A DNA stretch of 64,000 bases from Eonycteris spelaea (taxonomy: Eukaryota > Chordata > Mammalia > Chiroptera > Pteropodidae), in assembly GCA_003508835.1 (NCBI GenBank), contig PUFA01000021.1, positions 7,852,501-7,916,500 of the forward strand, given 5' to 3'. The position numbers were made by a program, and so were the translations under genes. The notes beneath the pieces were generated by a model. That model searched no databases. It was not told the origin of the DNA and saw only the letters and a program-made list of their open reading frames with translations. The stretch's first letter is position 1. The number at the start of each line of letters is the position of its first letter. Positions 25,401 to 37,400 of this stretch are shown here, in pieces.

Positions 25401-28400
25401 CAGACTCAGCCAGGGGACGGTCCTGTGTTATTCCTCTGACAATGCCTAAGCCGTGTGTGATGTTATAAACTACACCTTTCCTAAAGGCAAACAAAGAACT
25501 GAAATTTCTTAAATCTGGGTGGTTAGGCAAAAGTGAGGTGCCAGGTCTAGTTATTTCCCAACTAAGAATATTTTTCTCCATTTAAACTTCTGTTTGCTAA
25601 AATCACTTATTGGCTCTTGTTTCACCTCCTTGGGTATTATCAACAGCAGTTCTTCATGTACAAAAATCTGTAGTGATGTGCCCAGAGAGTATATTATCTC
25701 GTGACTAATATTTTGTTTTGTTCTGTTTTCTCTTTTTGTTAACTTTCGCTGCAGCATTATGTTGATTTGTGTTCTGTGTCTGTTTTGGCTCAGTTTCCTT
25801 ACCTCTCCATTTGAATTTTTTCCTCGTTTTCTTCACCTCATATTCCAGATTTCATTAGAGCAAGCCAACGTTTGTTTTGCAAAGTGTATATCTGAATCCA
25901 CACATGTGAAAGCCTCATTGTAAATGTATAAACCCGTATCTGTCTGCTGTGAGAAGTGCATCGTTAGGACAGCTAGCTGTGTGTCGCATGCCTCTCTGCT
26001 GTCCTTAATATGAAGCGAGGTTCATATTACGCCCCCTTCTAGTTTCCAGTCAGTGAACGGCACAAGTAATCCGCAAACACGCCGTGTTTGCTAATTACTG
26101 AATTTGAACTCAGCAGCCCCTCCCCCAGATCCCTTAACTGTTCCCCCTGTATACCCCGGTTCTAGCCGTAAATGGCATCTGATAGCTTGTGAGGCCACAG
26201 ATCTTCTGTACTCTGCACTAATCATTGGGGAAGTGGATGGCACAGAAAATGGTGAGCTCGTCCCCCCTCCTCCCTGTCTGGTCAGCGTGCCCTGGTTCCT
26301 TTTTCTTGTTTCTTTCTTTTAACCCCATAAGCACAGTAAAGCCATTTTTAGTATCTTCTTTTGTTTCCTGATTATTTAAGAATTCACTCATTAGACCTTA
26401 AGTCTTTCATTCTTCCGTTGATCAGATTCTATATATTTTTTTTCTCCTCCAATAGCCTACCTGGCAATTGCAAAAGATAGTTAGAATTTTCCCATGCTCA
26501 GTCTCTGCTCTGAAAAACGTTATGATGTTACACAACTACGGATTAAAAACAGACTTTGTCTGCTCTCCACATGTATCCCAGACAGGTTTTATTTAATATT
26601 TCATGTCAGAATATTGTAAATTTAAAAGGACGACTTTAAATAAATGCAAACAAAGACAAACTCGTGGTCTTTTTGTCTGGACTTACTTTTAAAGAGAGCT
26701 TGAGCTTGCAGGAGAATGTGCTGTCTGTCCGGTGACTAACACGAGGCCTTCCCCTTCCCCCTCCCCTTTCTTTCTCTTCACTTCTTCCATAGGCCTCCTC
26801 TCGGTTATTAGTCCGCCCCACCAGCTCCGAAACGCCGAGCGCAGCCGAGCTTGTCAGTGCAATTGAGGAACTCGTGAAAAGCAAGATGGTAAGGCTCCCC
26901 AGGGCAGGTGCGAGGTCCGGGAGCTGCTCTGGGGTGCTGCTCGCACACGGACGCGCCCTCGTGTCCGTGTGTCGGCCGCAGAATGCGCCTGTGGCTCCTT
27001 GCACAGTTCGGGAGGTCTCGCTTCCGACCAGCTGCAAGTTGGGGAGCCCCACTGCCACGCTCCAGTTCAGTAATTCACTCGAAGGACTCACGGTCCTCAC
27101 AAAGGCCACATTTACAGTTGACCACCAGGAAAGGACACATTACAATCAGCCCGGAAGAGGCGTGCGGGGCAGGGCCCAGGTTCAGGCTGCCAGTTGTCCC
27201 CTCCTGGTGGAGTCACGTGGACAGCGCTCAGTTCTAGCAGCAGTGCGTGACAAGGTGCCGTCAACCAGGGACACTCACCTGGGCCTTGGTATTCAGACTT
27301 TTTCTTTGGGCTCAGTCACATGCACAGAGTTGACCACTCATATGGCTCACCTTTGTTCCCTGCCCCTCCAGAGAGCAAGATGGCAGGTGGCCCAAAGCCC
27401 CCACCAAAGGTCACATTGTCCACATAGCTGTCTGCCGTGGCCCAGGACCCCGGGAAACAGAGACAGTCTTACCAGGCAGGACACCCTGTGGGCTCAGAGG
27501 TGGCTCCCAGCAGCCAAGGTCGATCCTCTCCCGCACCTGCGTTGTCTGGGGCGCTGGCACCTTCGTAGCAAATTTGGTCAATTCCAGTCTCGTCTGAAGG
27601 TGTAGCCAGGGTCGGTGGTTACTCATGGAGAGGCTACACTTGTCTTTTGCTGTCTCTGAGGTCTTTCATTTGCATTCGTACTAGGTAAGAGAGAAGGGTT
27701 TGCACCGTTGGGTGAGGGTTTTATTTCGTAGTGACCTCTCTATTGCCACTTGGTCAACAGGGGTTCATTTATAAGAGATGGCCCCAGATCTCATGTTGAG
27801 TCTTTGAAGTTAGACAAGTGTGCATTTCTTCTAACTGATTCATATCAATTAATTTCTTTGTTTCTTCAGTTTTTGTAACTGTGAAATGGAAAAACCATTC
27901 ATGGTAACAACTTCTTAGACAGGTATATTTTACTATCTATGAAGTTATTTAACCACTTTTAAAAGTCACCTCTCCCAAAGTAAAAGCCTCTCCACCAATC
28001 CATTCAGAGAGGTAACTGCTGTGAACACTTATGTTTTTCCTGGTGGTGCAAACATCTATGGGGGTGTGATGGATTCATTCAAAATGGATTCATTTCGTTA
28101 AGATTCTGAGACATAATATATCTTGAGGATCTTCTCACATGCGTCCATACAGATTTAGCTCAGTGCTTTTAACATTGTGTAATATTCCATTATGTGAATG
28201 TAGAGATAATACCACCAAGGACTGACTTGACTCTAAGCTAGGTGCTATTCTAGTGCAAGCACATATTAATTTATATATTCCCCATGATGGCTCTGATGAG
28301 GTAGCATGCACTCTTGTTATCCCATTTTATAGATGTAGAAACTGAGTCACACAAAATGTTTAAAAACTTGACCAGCTAGTAAGGGACAGAGACGTGATTA

Positions 28401-31400
28401 AATTACTTAAATAAATTCCCTAATAATATATATCAAGCTGTTTTCAGTTTTTCACTATCATAAACATCCATGTTCATTACACTTGTGATTATATTTGTAG
28501 GCTAAATTTCTAATGCCGGAATTGCTAGATTAAAGGATATACTTCTTTAAAGTTAAGAGTTTATCTTTTTTCAGTTAGGTATTAACTAGGCATCCATATA
28601 CCATTCCGATTTTTTCTCTCCTTAGCAGCTTCTGATGAAACCGGTTGACTAGGACAAATGAGAATTGCATCAAGAAAGATTCATACTGACATGTATTGCC
28701 CTGCCATATCTGAAATCACGCCCCCCCCCCCCCCGCCCCCAGCTCCTCGGGCATTCCTACTGTGTTCTGAAAGGGATGCAGTTAGCTTCAAAGTTAGATA
28801 GGAAGTTAGAAAGTTAGGATGCTGGACAGCCAGGCTACTAGGAGTTGGCAGACTACTCAAAACTTGACTCCTACTGGTCAAGAATGTGGGATCATGTCAA
28901 TGTGAATTGAGTTAAACCACATCCTGGCTGTCTCTTGGAGAGACAAGTTGAATTAATGGCCTAAAACAAAGGATGCTTAAATTATATCCAGTGAGTCTCA
29001 GGCTTTTTTTTTTAAAATTATTTTAAAAACAGCCATTCATAGACATCAATTATATGGCCATTAAAATCATTCTTGTCTATAAATTGAAATAGTTTTCCCA
29101 AAACATGCTATGAGGCAGCACTTTGTCAACCGCTGCTCATTATTCTGCCCACATTCACGTTGCATCCCATGGCCAGTGGCCGGAGATTCGTTCGTAAGTC
29201 GTTCAGATGGACTTGCAGATGCGGAGGGTCCTGTGGCTTGTCTCTTTCTGCTCCCCCCTCTCACCTCTGAGGAATTAAACTTCATTTGTTGTAGCTAAAT
29301 TATTTCTACTCACATATGTGTCTTCCTAACAGGCATAAAGCTGTCGGCTTGGGGAAGGAGATGAGTTCGGGGGTCAGATAGGCTTGGGTTCAGATTCTCC
29401 CGCTTGCTGTTACAGCCCCTCTGAGCCTGCGTCCTTCACCTGTAAACAGGGAGCATGAAGAGCACAGTTTGTTAAGCAGCTAGCAAGGTTCCTTCGTGGG
29501 AGGCGTTCGCTAATTAATGCCTCGCCTTCCCCGTTGGAGAGCCATATTTATGCTTTTTATGATGGACTCACCCCCTCCTCCATTCTCCATGGAATGCAGT
29601 CCAGATGCCGCCATTTTTTTCTGGTCTAAGGGAAACATGACTGTATTGATTTCCTGTCACTAATCCTCTAACGTCAACCAGGAACTTCTTTTTGCTGATT
29701 AAACCTCTGGTGAATCCTTTGAATATCCTTCACTCCGTCCTGGTCCCTGTGACTCTGAGTTGCTCCTGCACGTCTGTCTTAACCACGTACTGTGCATCCT
29801 TAGTCACCCGCCATGATTTTCTCGTGGATGATTTCAGATTAGAGTGCTTCTAATAGGGTTTGAACATGGAATTGTTTATCCGTCAGAAGCTATGTATTAA
29901 TTAATTCAACTGGGAGGAGAGGAAAGAAGGGGCTTCATTGTTATGCAGTGTGTGTTCAAGGAGCTGAACCTCCTAACCCTAAAACCTGAGAATTCAACCT
30001 GAAAAATCAAAACCACCCTGGAAACTGTTCCCTGGGGTTTGCTCTGTCTCCCACCTCCACATTCCTTATCCAGGCAGTGGTTTGAAAAGTCGTACGCCCT
30101 TCCTGAGCATCAGCAGTAGCGATGGACAGCCACAGTGACATTTGAATTTGACTTTGGGGTTTTCATCTTGTCATTGATTGAAAGAAAGATTTTTTAAAAA
30201 ATGAAAATTAGTGAAATAAACATCTAACTCAAGATGTTAGAAGAACAACCGAAAAAAACAATGAAAAGCAGAAGGAATGAATTCATAGAGATAAAAGCAA
30301 AAATTAATGAATTGGAAAACAGAAAAATAGAATAATAAACCAAAAATCCATTTTTAAAAAATAGCTATCAGGGAAATGTCTGAAGAAATGGAAAGCTGAA
30401 TTCACAAAATAAGAAATTAAAGGTGAGTTAAACTGAGAAGTTGAAACAGCCATAAAACATGACTTTGTTCAATTCTTTGGAAGTAAATTTTAAACCTGGA
30501 TGAAATGGGCAGTTTTTTTAGAAGATAGAATTTACTAAAAAATTGACTTCGGAAGAGAGATAATATTGATGCAAACCTATCTGCATCTAAGAAATAAAGT
30601 TAACATGAACCTACTTGCAAAAAAAAAAAAAAATCACCAAGTCAAGAGAAGATCAGATTCATGCAAATCCATAAAGCCCCAGCTGCCCCGGTTCCGAGGC
30701 AGCGTTGAGGGAGTGGACGGCATAAACGTGGCTGCGCCCTGTCCGGATGTCTGCGCCCACTCTGGCTGCGCACCCAGGTCTGGACCAGCCACACTGAGGA
30801 CAGGCGGCCAGAGAAAGTCTGGTGACGCCACCGTCTCCAGTCCAGACAGCCATTCCCCCCACTGTGGACCACAGGCCTCGTGGACCTCACTCAGATCCAG
30901 GACTCTCTCTCCTCACTGCTCCTGTGTGAGGGGACATCCGGAGCCTTTTTCTGGCTCTTTCTCCCTATTCACGGGAACGGAGTTAAGTCTAACAAGCTTC
31001 GGCTGTTTCCTGGCGCAGACGTGCACTTCAGACTCGTCGCCTGTCCCGGGATCAGGAGTGTGGAGCGGGGTCTGCTACTTCCTGCAGGACGCTTGCCTGC
31101 AGTTAAAGTCAGTAGCTATTTATTTAAAAACAAGAGTGCTGTTGTCACGTTACGCCCTGTTCCGCCGCTGTTTTTCATAAGGAGGAGCAGCAGGCAGTGT
31201 CTGTCCACGGCTGGATGGGTGTGGTGGACGAGACAGCACATGCAGACTGTCCTCAGTGCAGCGCCTCGTGACGAAGTCAGCATCAGTCCATCCGTCCTCC
31301 GGAGGAAAAACAAGACAAGTGTTAGAGGTTTTAATTTGATAGCAAATATTAACTGTTCTTACAGTTTGTATTGGGCTTTTCTTTTTTGAAGATAATCACA

Positions 31401-34400
31401 TTTGTCCATTTCAGTTGCTAAACACTTCTTGGTCATCTCTGTGTGTCCAGCTGAGCTGCTTTGACATTTTTAAAAGAACTGTAACCTGTACGCCTAGGAG
31501 CTCCGTGAATTCAGGCTACGAAAGTTAATGTCTACCCATTAGAAAGTGATCGAGTGCAAATCTGGCACGCTAATCCCGGGAGAGAGTCATCAGTATTTCA
31601 TTCACAGAATATTGATCACCGGCAAAGCTTTGCTCGAGTTCCGCTGGGGGTAGGACAGTGACAACAGTCACCTGCAGAAACAGAAATACAGTGTGGAGAG
31701 TTTTAGACAAGTGATTGAGGCCAGCATGGCAGCCGCCTCTTCCAGAAGATGTGGAAAGGAGAGTGAGTGTGAGTCACGGAGATAGGGGTTCCTTTTAGCT
31801 AGGTGATCTGTCTGCATCGGTGTACGAGTTAAGACTTCATGGATGATCCAGAAACAAACCAAGTCTGTGTAAAATACAGATTGTGGACGCTGCCGTGTTG
31901 CCCACCGGCAAGGCACACGGCAGTGTGTCCGGAGTAAGTGGCCTGATGAGGCAGTTACACACATTTCTGAAACGGGCATGCTTTCATTCGGCAGAAATAT
32001 AACTGAAAGTTTTATTTTCAGCAGGAAATCGTTGCGTTTGAAATGGCACAGTGCGGTGCTCTGATGTAAACCAGTTGTATGTTTTTCTAATTAGTTGTGA
32101 CCCGGAACAGACTGTGTCAGTGTTTATAAATTCACTTTTTTCATTCTGACTTTCCTCTCTTATCCAGTTCCTCTTACTCAATTTTTACGTTAACGTTGGG
32201 GGGTTTTGTTGTTAACTCCTGTGCGATTTCACATAGACTTTGTAATGAAAGTCCCACCGAGTACGGGACTTTCTTACCCTGCTGTCCGCCTCTGCTAACT
32301 GCAGACAGAACCGTGATCGGCGACCTCATGTCTTTCAGGCACTGGAGGACCGTCCCAGCTCACTCCTGGTTGACCAGGGAGACAGTAGCAGCCCCTCCTT
32401 CAACCCTTCAGACAACTCCCTCCTCTCCTCCTCCTCACCCATCGACGAGATGGAGGAACGAAAATCCAGCTCTCTGAAGAGACGGCAGTAAGACAGACGT
32501 TGTCATCGTCATTGTTCAGCGGCTCTCCTCCTGCCCCTTTGTCACACGACGGGGGTTCCTGTCTGAATCAGCCCAGCAGGGTGACCCCAGGTCTCTGCGT
32601 GACCGCGGGTGGCTGCAGAGCAGCCGGGCCCGGGAGCGTACAGCAGGCCGTGGCTACAGCCTTGACTGTGTCACTTGCATATCGTGCATGACTGAGAACT
32701 GAGAGTGACAGGAGACAGAATGTCTCCTGTCACTTCTGGTGAGAAAGTCCTATACTTTCTATTGTGTACATGGTTGGGAAGGGAAAGAAGGCAATATAGA
32801 ATTAGATACAGTCCCAAAAACCTGGCTGTTTTCAGAACCTACTTGAGTGACAGTGATTCTCTGTTCCAGTAAAGCTGCTTATGGTGGGGGAAAAAAAGAG
32901 TCCTGAACAATATTACGAGGGATTTGAACTTGCCTTTGGTGACAAGGAAAACTCATAAGCTGCCTGAGTGCAGAAACTGGGTTTTATTGAGTGCTAGAAT
33001 GACTGCTGTTTGGCACATAGGAGGTGCCTAATCGGTTGAACGAATGAATGGTTTCAGGCCAACTGAGATGTGCTATACTAATCAAGTAATTGCTCTCTAT
33101 TATCTGAGTGGCGATAAGCAGTTATTGAACCTATATAAAGAAACTCTTCTCAAATCATGTGATCGGACCGAAGGCTTTAAACATTCGAGTTAAATGTTTT
33201 CGTATGCCCAATGAAGCTTATAATGACTTAATCATTAAAAAGAGAACAATAACAAAAGCCCGCTTCCTTTAATGTCATGCCTTTATAACACAGCTACGTC
33301 TAAGCTTCCCTCGGTTGTCCATGTATGTGATCAGAGTCTGCTGGTGAGAATTCGCCCCGAATGCGAAGTGTCTTGCACCCTCTGCAAGTCCCATGGTCAC
33401 CCATGTGAACCTTAAGTGATTTGGGACACTCAGAATTAGAGACAGTTATGCAAGTTCAATATGTTGTTATACAGTCCCAGGGGGAGTCTGACTGAACAAA
33501 AGCAAAAACGCAAAAGAACTCATTTAGAAAATGAAGACTCTGGGTCGTAAACCCTTTTTTTCTCTCTCTCTCTTTCTAGCTACGTTTTGCAAGAATTAGT
33601 GGAGACAGAGCGTGACTACGTGCGGGACCTCGGCTATGTGGTTGAGGTACGTGTTTCCGGAGATTTAACAGCCGGTGTCAGCCCCCAGAGTTGTCTAAGG
33701 GGTATTGCATTAGACAGTTTAACGCTGACACCTCCTCAAAAACTTTATTTTAAGAAAGTATTTGACAGAGAAAAGGTATTTCCGAAAAATAAAGTTTAGC
33801 CAGTTATTTTAACAATTCGTATTCACTTTTAAAGGCCTCTTTTTTTGCATAGCGTATCTAGCATATTAGTTTTAATAATCAAGTCTCAAAATTATCATAT
33901 CCAACCATCGTATTTATTATATGGGAACCCTGCCTTTAAATATTTCGCAAGAGCGGATATCCTCACAGAAGCGAGAACATCGTCGGTTCACAGAGCCCGC
34001 GTGTGTCCAGCCGCTGATTCAGGTCCATCGCGAATCCCCCCGGGTTCAGAGAAGGACCTGTGGCCACACCAGGTCCTCTGTCTAGGTTTCACAGGACACA
34101 CGTCTCACCATTTTCATTGCCCAACGTGCGCTGTGCCCCGTGTCGGCACAGCGAAACCACTGCCTTGCGTACTGGAGCAAGGACCATCTCCATCCCCAGG
34201 CTTCTCCCCGCCGTTAAGTTCAGGGCACAATCAGATTCACAGACCCGACTCATCAGAAAGCTGTTTTTATGGTATAAAATTTTATCGTGTGTTTTCAGCT
34301 TTGCAACTATGTACGGGACAAGATTTGGGGTCTGCATTCGATGAAAAGTAACAGCTGTTAATTGTGTGACTGAAGAGATGTCACATGTTTGATTAACAGT

Positions 34401-37400
34401 AAAATATAAGTAACTCAAATTCTTAAGAGGTTTTTGTATAGGCCAAATTCCATTTGTGTTAAATAGAAGTTTTAGCTACATTTTAGCAACATATTTAATC
34501 AACTATTATTTAAAAATCAGTTTATGAAAATATTGTTAAATCCTTATTTGACAAATTGTGTAAATAATCCAAAAAGAAATGAAAATCTATTTATATACGA
34601 TAAATACTGAGAACAGAGTTCTCAGAATTTCTCAAATAAATGTTTCTGGCCAAATATTTAATATTTATAAACTGATGAGATGATTTGTTTTATGAAACCA
34701 TTTACATTTGTTTAGACTTCTTCAGTTCCTCAAACTTCTTCAGAAGAATTTTGATCTATGAATGCCAGACAGGTCAGGGAGAGAAATGTATGGCAATAAA
34801 CATAAGAGCCCACACTGCATTTAAATGTATGCCTTGACCCTGAACTATGGGTTTGAGCGGCATGGGTCCACGTATATGTGGATTTTTCCCTCAGTAAATA
34901 ATGTAAATGTGTTTTCTTTATGATTTTCTTAATAACATTTTCTTTTCTTTAGCTTGTTTTATTTTAAGAAGGTAGTATATAATGCATATAGCATACGAAA
35001 TATGTACTGATCCACTTTGTTGTCCATAAGGCTTCTGGTCAACAGTAGACCATTGTTTTAAAGGAGTCAAACGTTATATGTGTATTTTTGAATACATGGG
35101 GGTCAGTGCTCCCCAGCCCCTGAGTTGTCCAAGGCCTCAACTGTATTTTAAGTGCCAGTGAAGGACACTTGTCATAGAGAGTTTTTGTTCATTTAATAAC
35201 ATTGGTTTTGAGAGAGTACGTATGTCTATTTTGTCCTTAACGACTGTTAAATAATAAGCTATTACTTGACCCAAGTGTGTTCCGTAAATAAACTTATTTT
35301 CTAAATAACTGCAGGGCTACATGGCACTGATGAAAGAAGATGGTGTTCCCGACGACATGAAAGGGAAGGACAAGATCGTGTTCGGCAACATCCACCAGAT
35401 TTACGACTGGCACAGAGAGTACGTAAATCCCGCCGCCTGCCAGATGGCAGCACGTTGGGCGGACGGCGAAGGATGCTCACTGGTCCCTCCGTTGTATCTC
35501 CTGTGTAGCTCCACAGCGGTAGTGGGTGCAAAAGAAAAATCAGTGGGTCGTGTTGTTTTGTGGTAGCGTTTCATAGCCCAGGGAAGAGTCCTGGCTCCGT
35601 CATGCCAGTCAACCCAGGGGGAGCCGTGTAGGGCCCACTAGAGGCACTGGCCGAGCCTGGCCGCCAGGGTTCACGGCCTCGGCCTGCCCTTGATTCATCT
35701 GCTTCCCCTCTCTGTGCTGCCGTTCTTCAGCTACACAGCGGGGGTCGTAGTGTGACCCACCGCATGGGATTTTGGTGAAGAGCGACTGAGTTCACACGTG
35801 CGAAAGCCCTGAGCACGTCCTCGGCATAGAGTGAGGCTCGGCAAATGTTCCTAGTGAACTGCAGCCACCTCGTGAGTGAACACGCCACTACCATTAGAGG
35901 GTTTCGAAGATGCTCATTTTTGCAGTTCAGCTTGAATGGAAAAAGTAGACATGATCGCCTGTGAGACTCAGGTGTGATCCCGGGACGTTGTCACGCCTGT
36001 CCTCACCGGGAGATCCGTGTGGGGGCCCGGTGCTCCCGCAGCTCCTCAGCCGGCCAGAGCCGGGGGCCACGCATCTGTCCCCTTAGGTCACCTTGCCCGT
36101 TACTTTAAAACCCTTCGTCTTGGCGTTGCCGTATGCCAGCTGCTGATGTTGCCGCGGAATGTTCCAGCCACACTCTCCCGTTGCCCAGTTCCCCCTACGT
36201 GGGCAGACGCCCAGCTGTCCTGCCTTCACGTGCCCTGCCACCGCCTCGCCTTGCAGTACACTGCTGTCTTCTTCCCAGCCCAAGTCAGATGCTCACGGCT
36301 CTGTTAGACTCGATCACTCGAATCATAAGCGTCTCTCGTCCTTGCAGAGGACACCTGTAAATGTGCTTTCGGAACTATAACATACTATACAGACGAAAGG
36401 CGGGGTTACCACAGCTTGTCAAGTAGTGTTTTATTATTTCAATATTCATCTCATTTTTTCCTAATAGAATGCCAAGCCCTCAAATCCGAGTACAGGGCCT
36501 TAATTTTTATATCTCCTGTAATACCTAATGCAGTTAGACTCAGGTCAGTGATTGGTCAGCTTCAGAGACCGCACTCTGATAGCTCTATAGACTGTAGACT
36601 TACTGAAAGTCTACAGCAAAACCAATTTAAAAAGGAACATTTGGTGCTATTATCTAGACTTCTGCTCCCAGGGCTGGTTTTTAAGCTATGGCAGGGAAAC
36701 GGAAAACAACAGGATTGTCTTGGATGACCAGACAGAAATCGCACCCAGAGATTGTATCTGTCATGGCGTGTGCAGAACTAGGGGAAATAATGACCCAAGT
36801 GCTAGACAGTTCAACACAGCATTGACTGGTAGCCACATTTTCAGGTTAATAAAGTAGTGAGCATAAATACCAACATATGTTAGTGATAATAAGGTGGGTA
36901 TGCGCCTTAAAGACAACCACAGCCCAGAAGATTACCAGTTGTCCACAACTACTTTGTTCCTGGGATCATACCTAATTTTGATTTTCGTGGCAGTTAATAT
37001 TTGTAACCTAGAAATTGATTTTGATAATATCTGAGAAAACTTTATAAAACTATGTTGGGTAACATATTCAGCATTTTACATGCTATTATCCAATTTGAGC
37101 CTCTTAAAAATTAACCGTAGAAAGGATATGAAACTCATAGGTACAAGGACTGTTTGAAAATAAAAATTGCTTTGAAACATTTTTCTCTCAGTATTCAGCT
37201 AGGATATTGTTGCTCGTATCATTAAAAAAAAAAAAAAAGAGCGAGACAAAAATGTTAACTGCCCACAGGAAGGGAAGGCTGCCAGCCCAGGGAAGCTGTC
37301 ACGCTGCCTTGTCTTTTGTCACTGTCTCCTTTCGCTTTCTGTCCACACAGTGTTTGCCACGCACCTTTCATCCGTTAGGTATAAACTTTACACTTCCCAA

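Larger units (their letters stand above)
26889..32338 (+). other. TRIO: TRIO intron, 5.4 kb
   Basis: The largest intron among the shared exons. It holds antisense L1 pieces flanking a MIR (about 27.99-28.56 kb), a poly(C) run (28721-28740), a MIR (about 29.4 kb) and a dead L1 ORF2 fragment (30.19-30.63 kb). Long chance ORFs at 26.87-27.6 and 30.6-31.4 kb show no domain. Confidence 0.85.
32488..33579 (+). other. TRIO: TRIO intron, 1.1 kb
   Basis: Holds a perfect hairpin at 32704-32734 and an L2/MIR-like tail at about 32940-33055. Ends in a long T/C tract before the acceptor TTTCTAG. Confidence 0.88.

Noticed and set aside
26874..27605. 243-residue open frame
   Set aside because: It starts in the last bases of a TRIO exon, reads on into the intron and shows no known domain. 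Chance extension in GC-rich sequence.
30566..31389. Overlapping 204- and 169-residue frames
   Set aside because: One begins in L1 ORF2 remnant and reads into unrelated intron; no homology to a gene.
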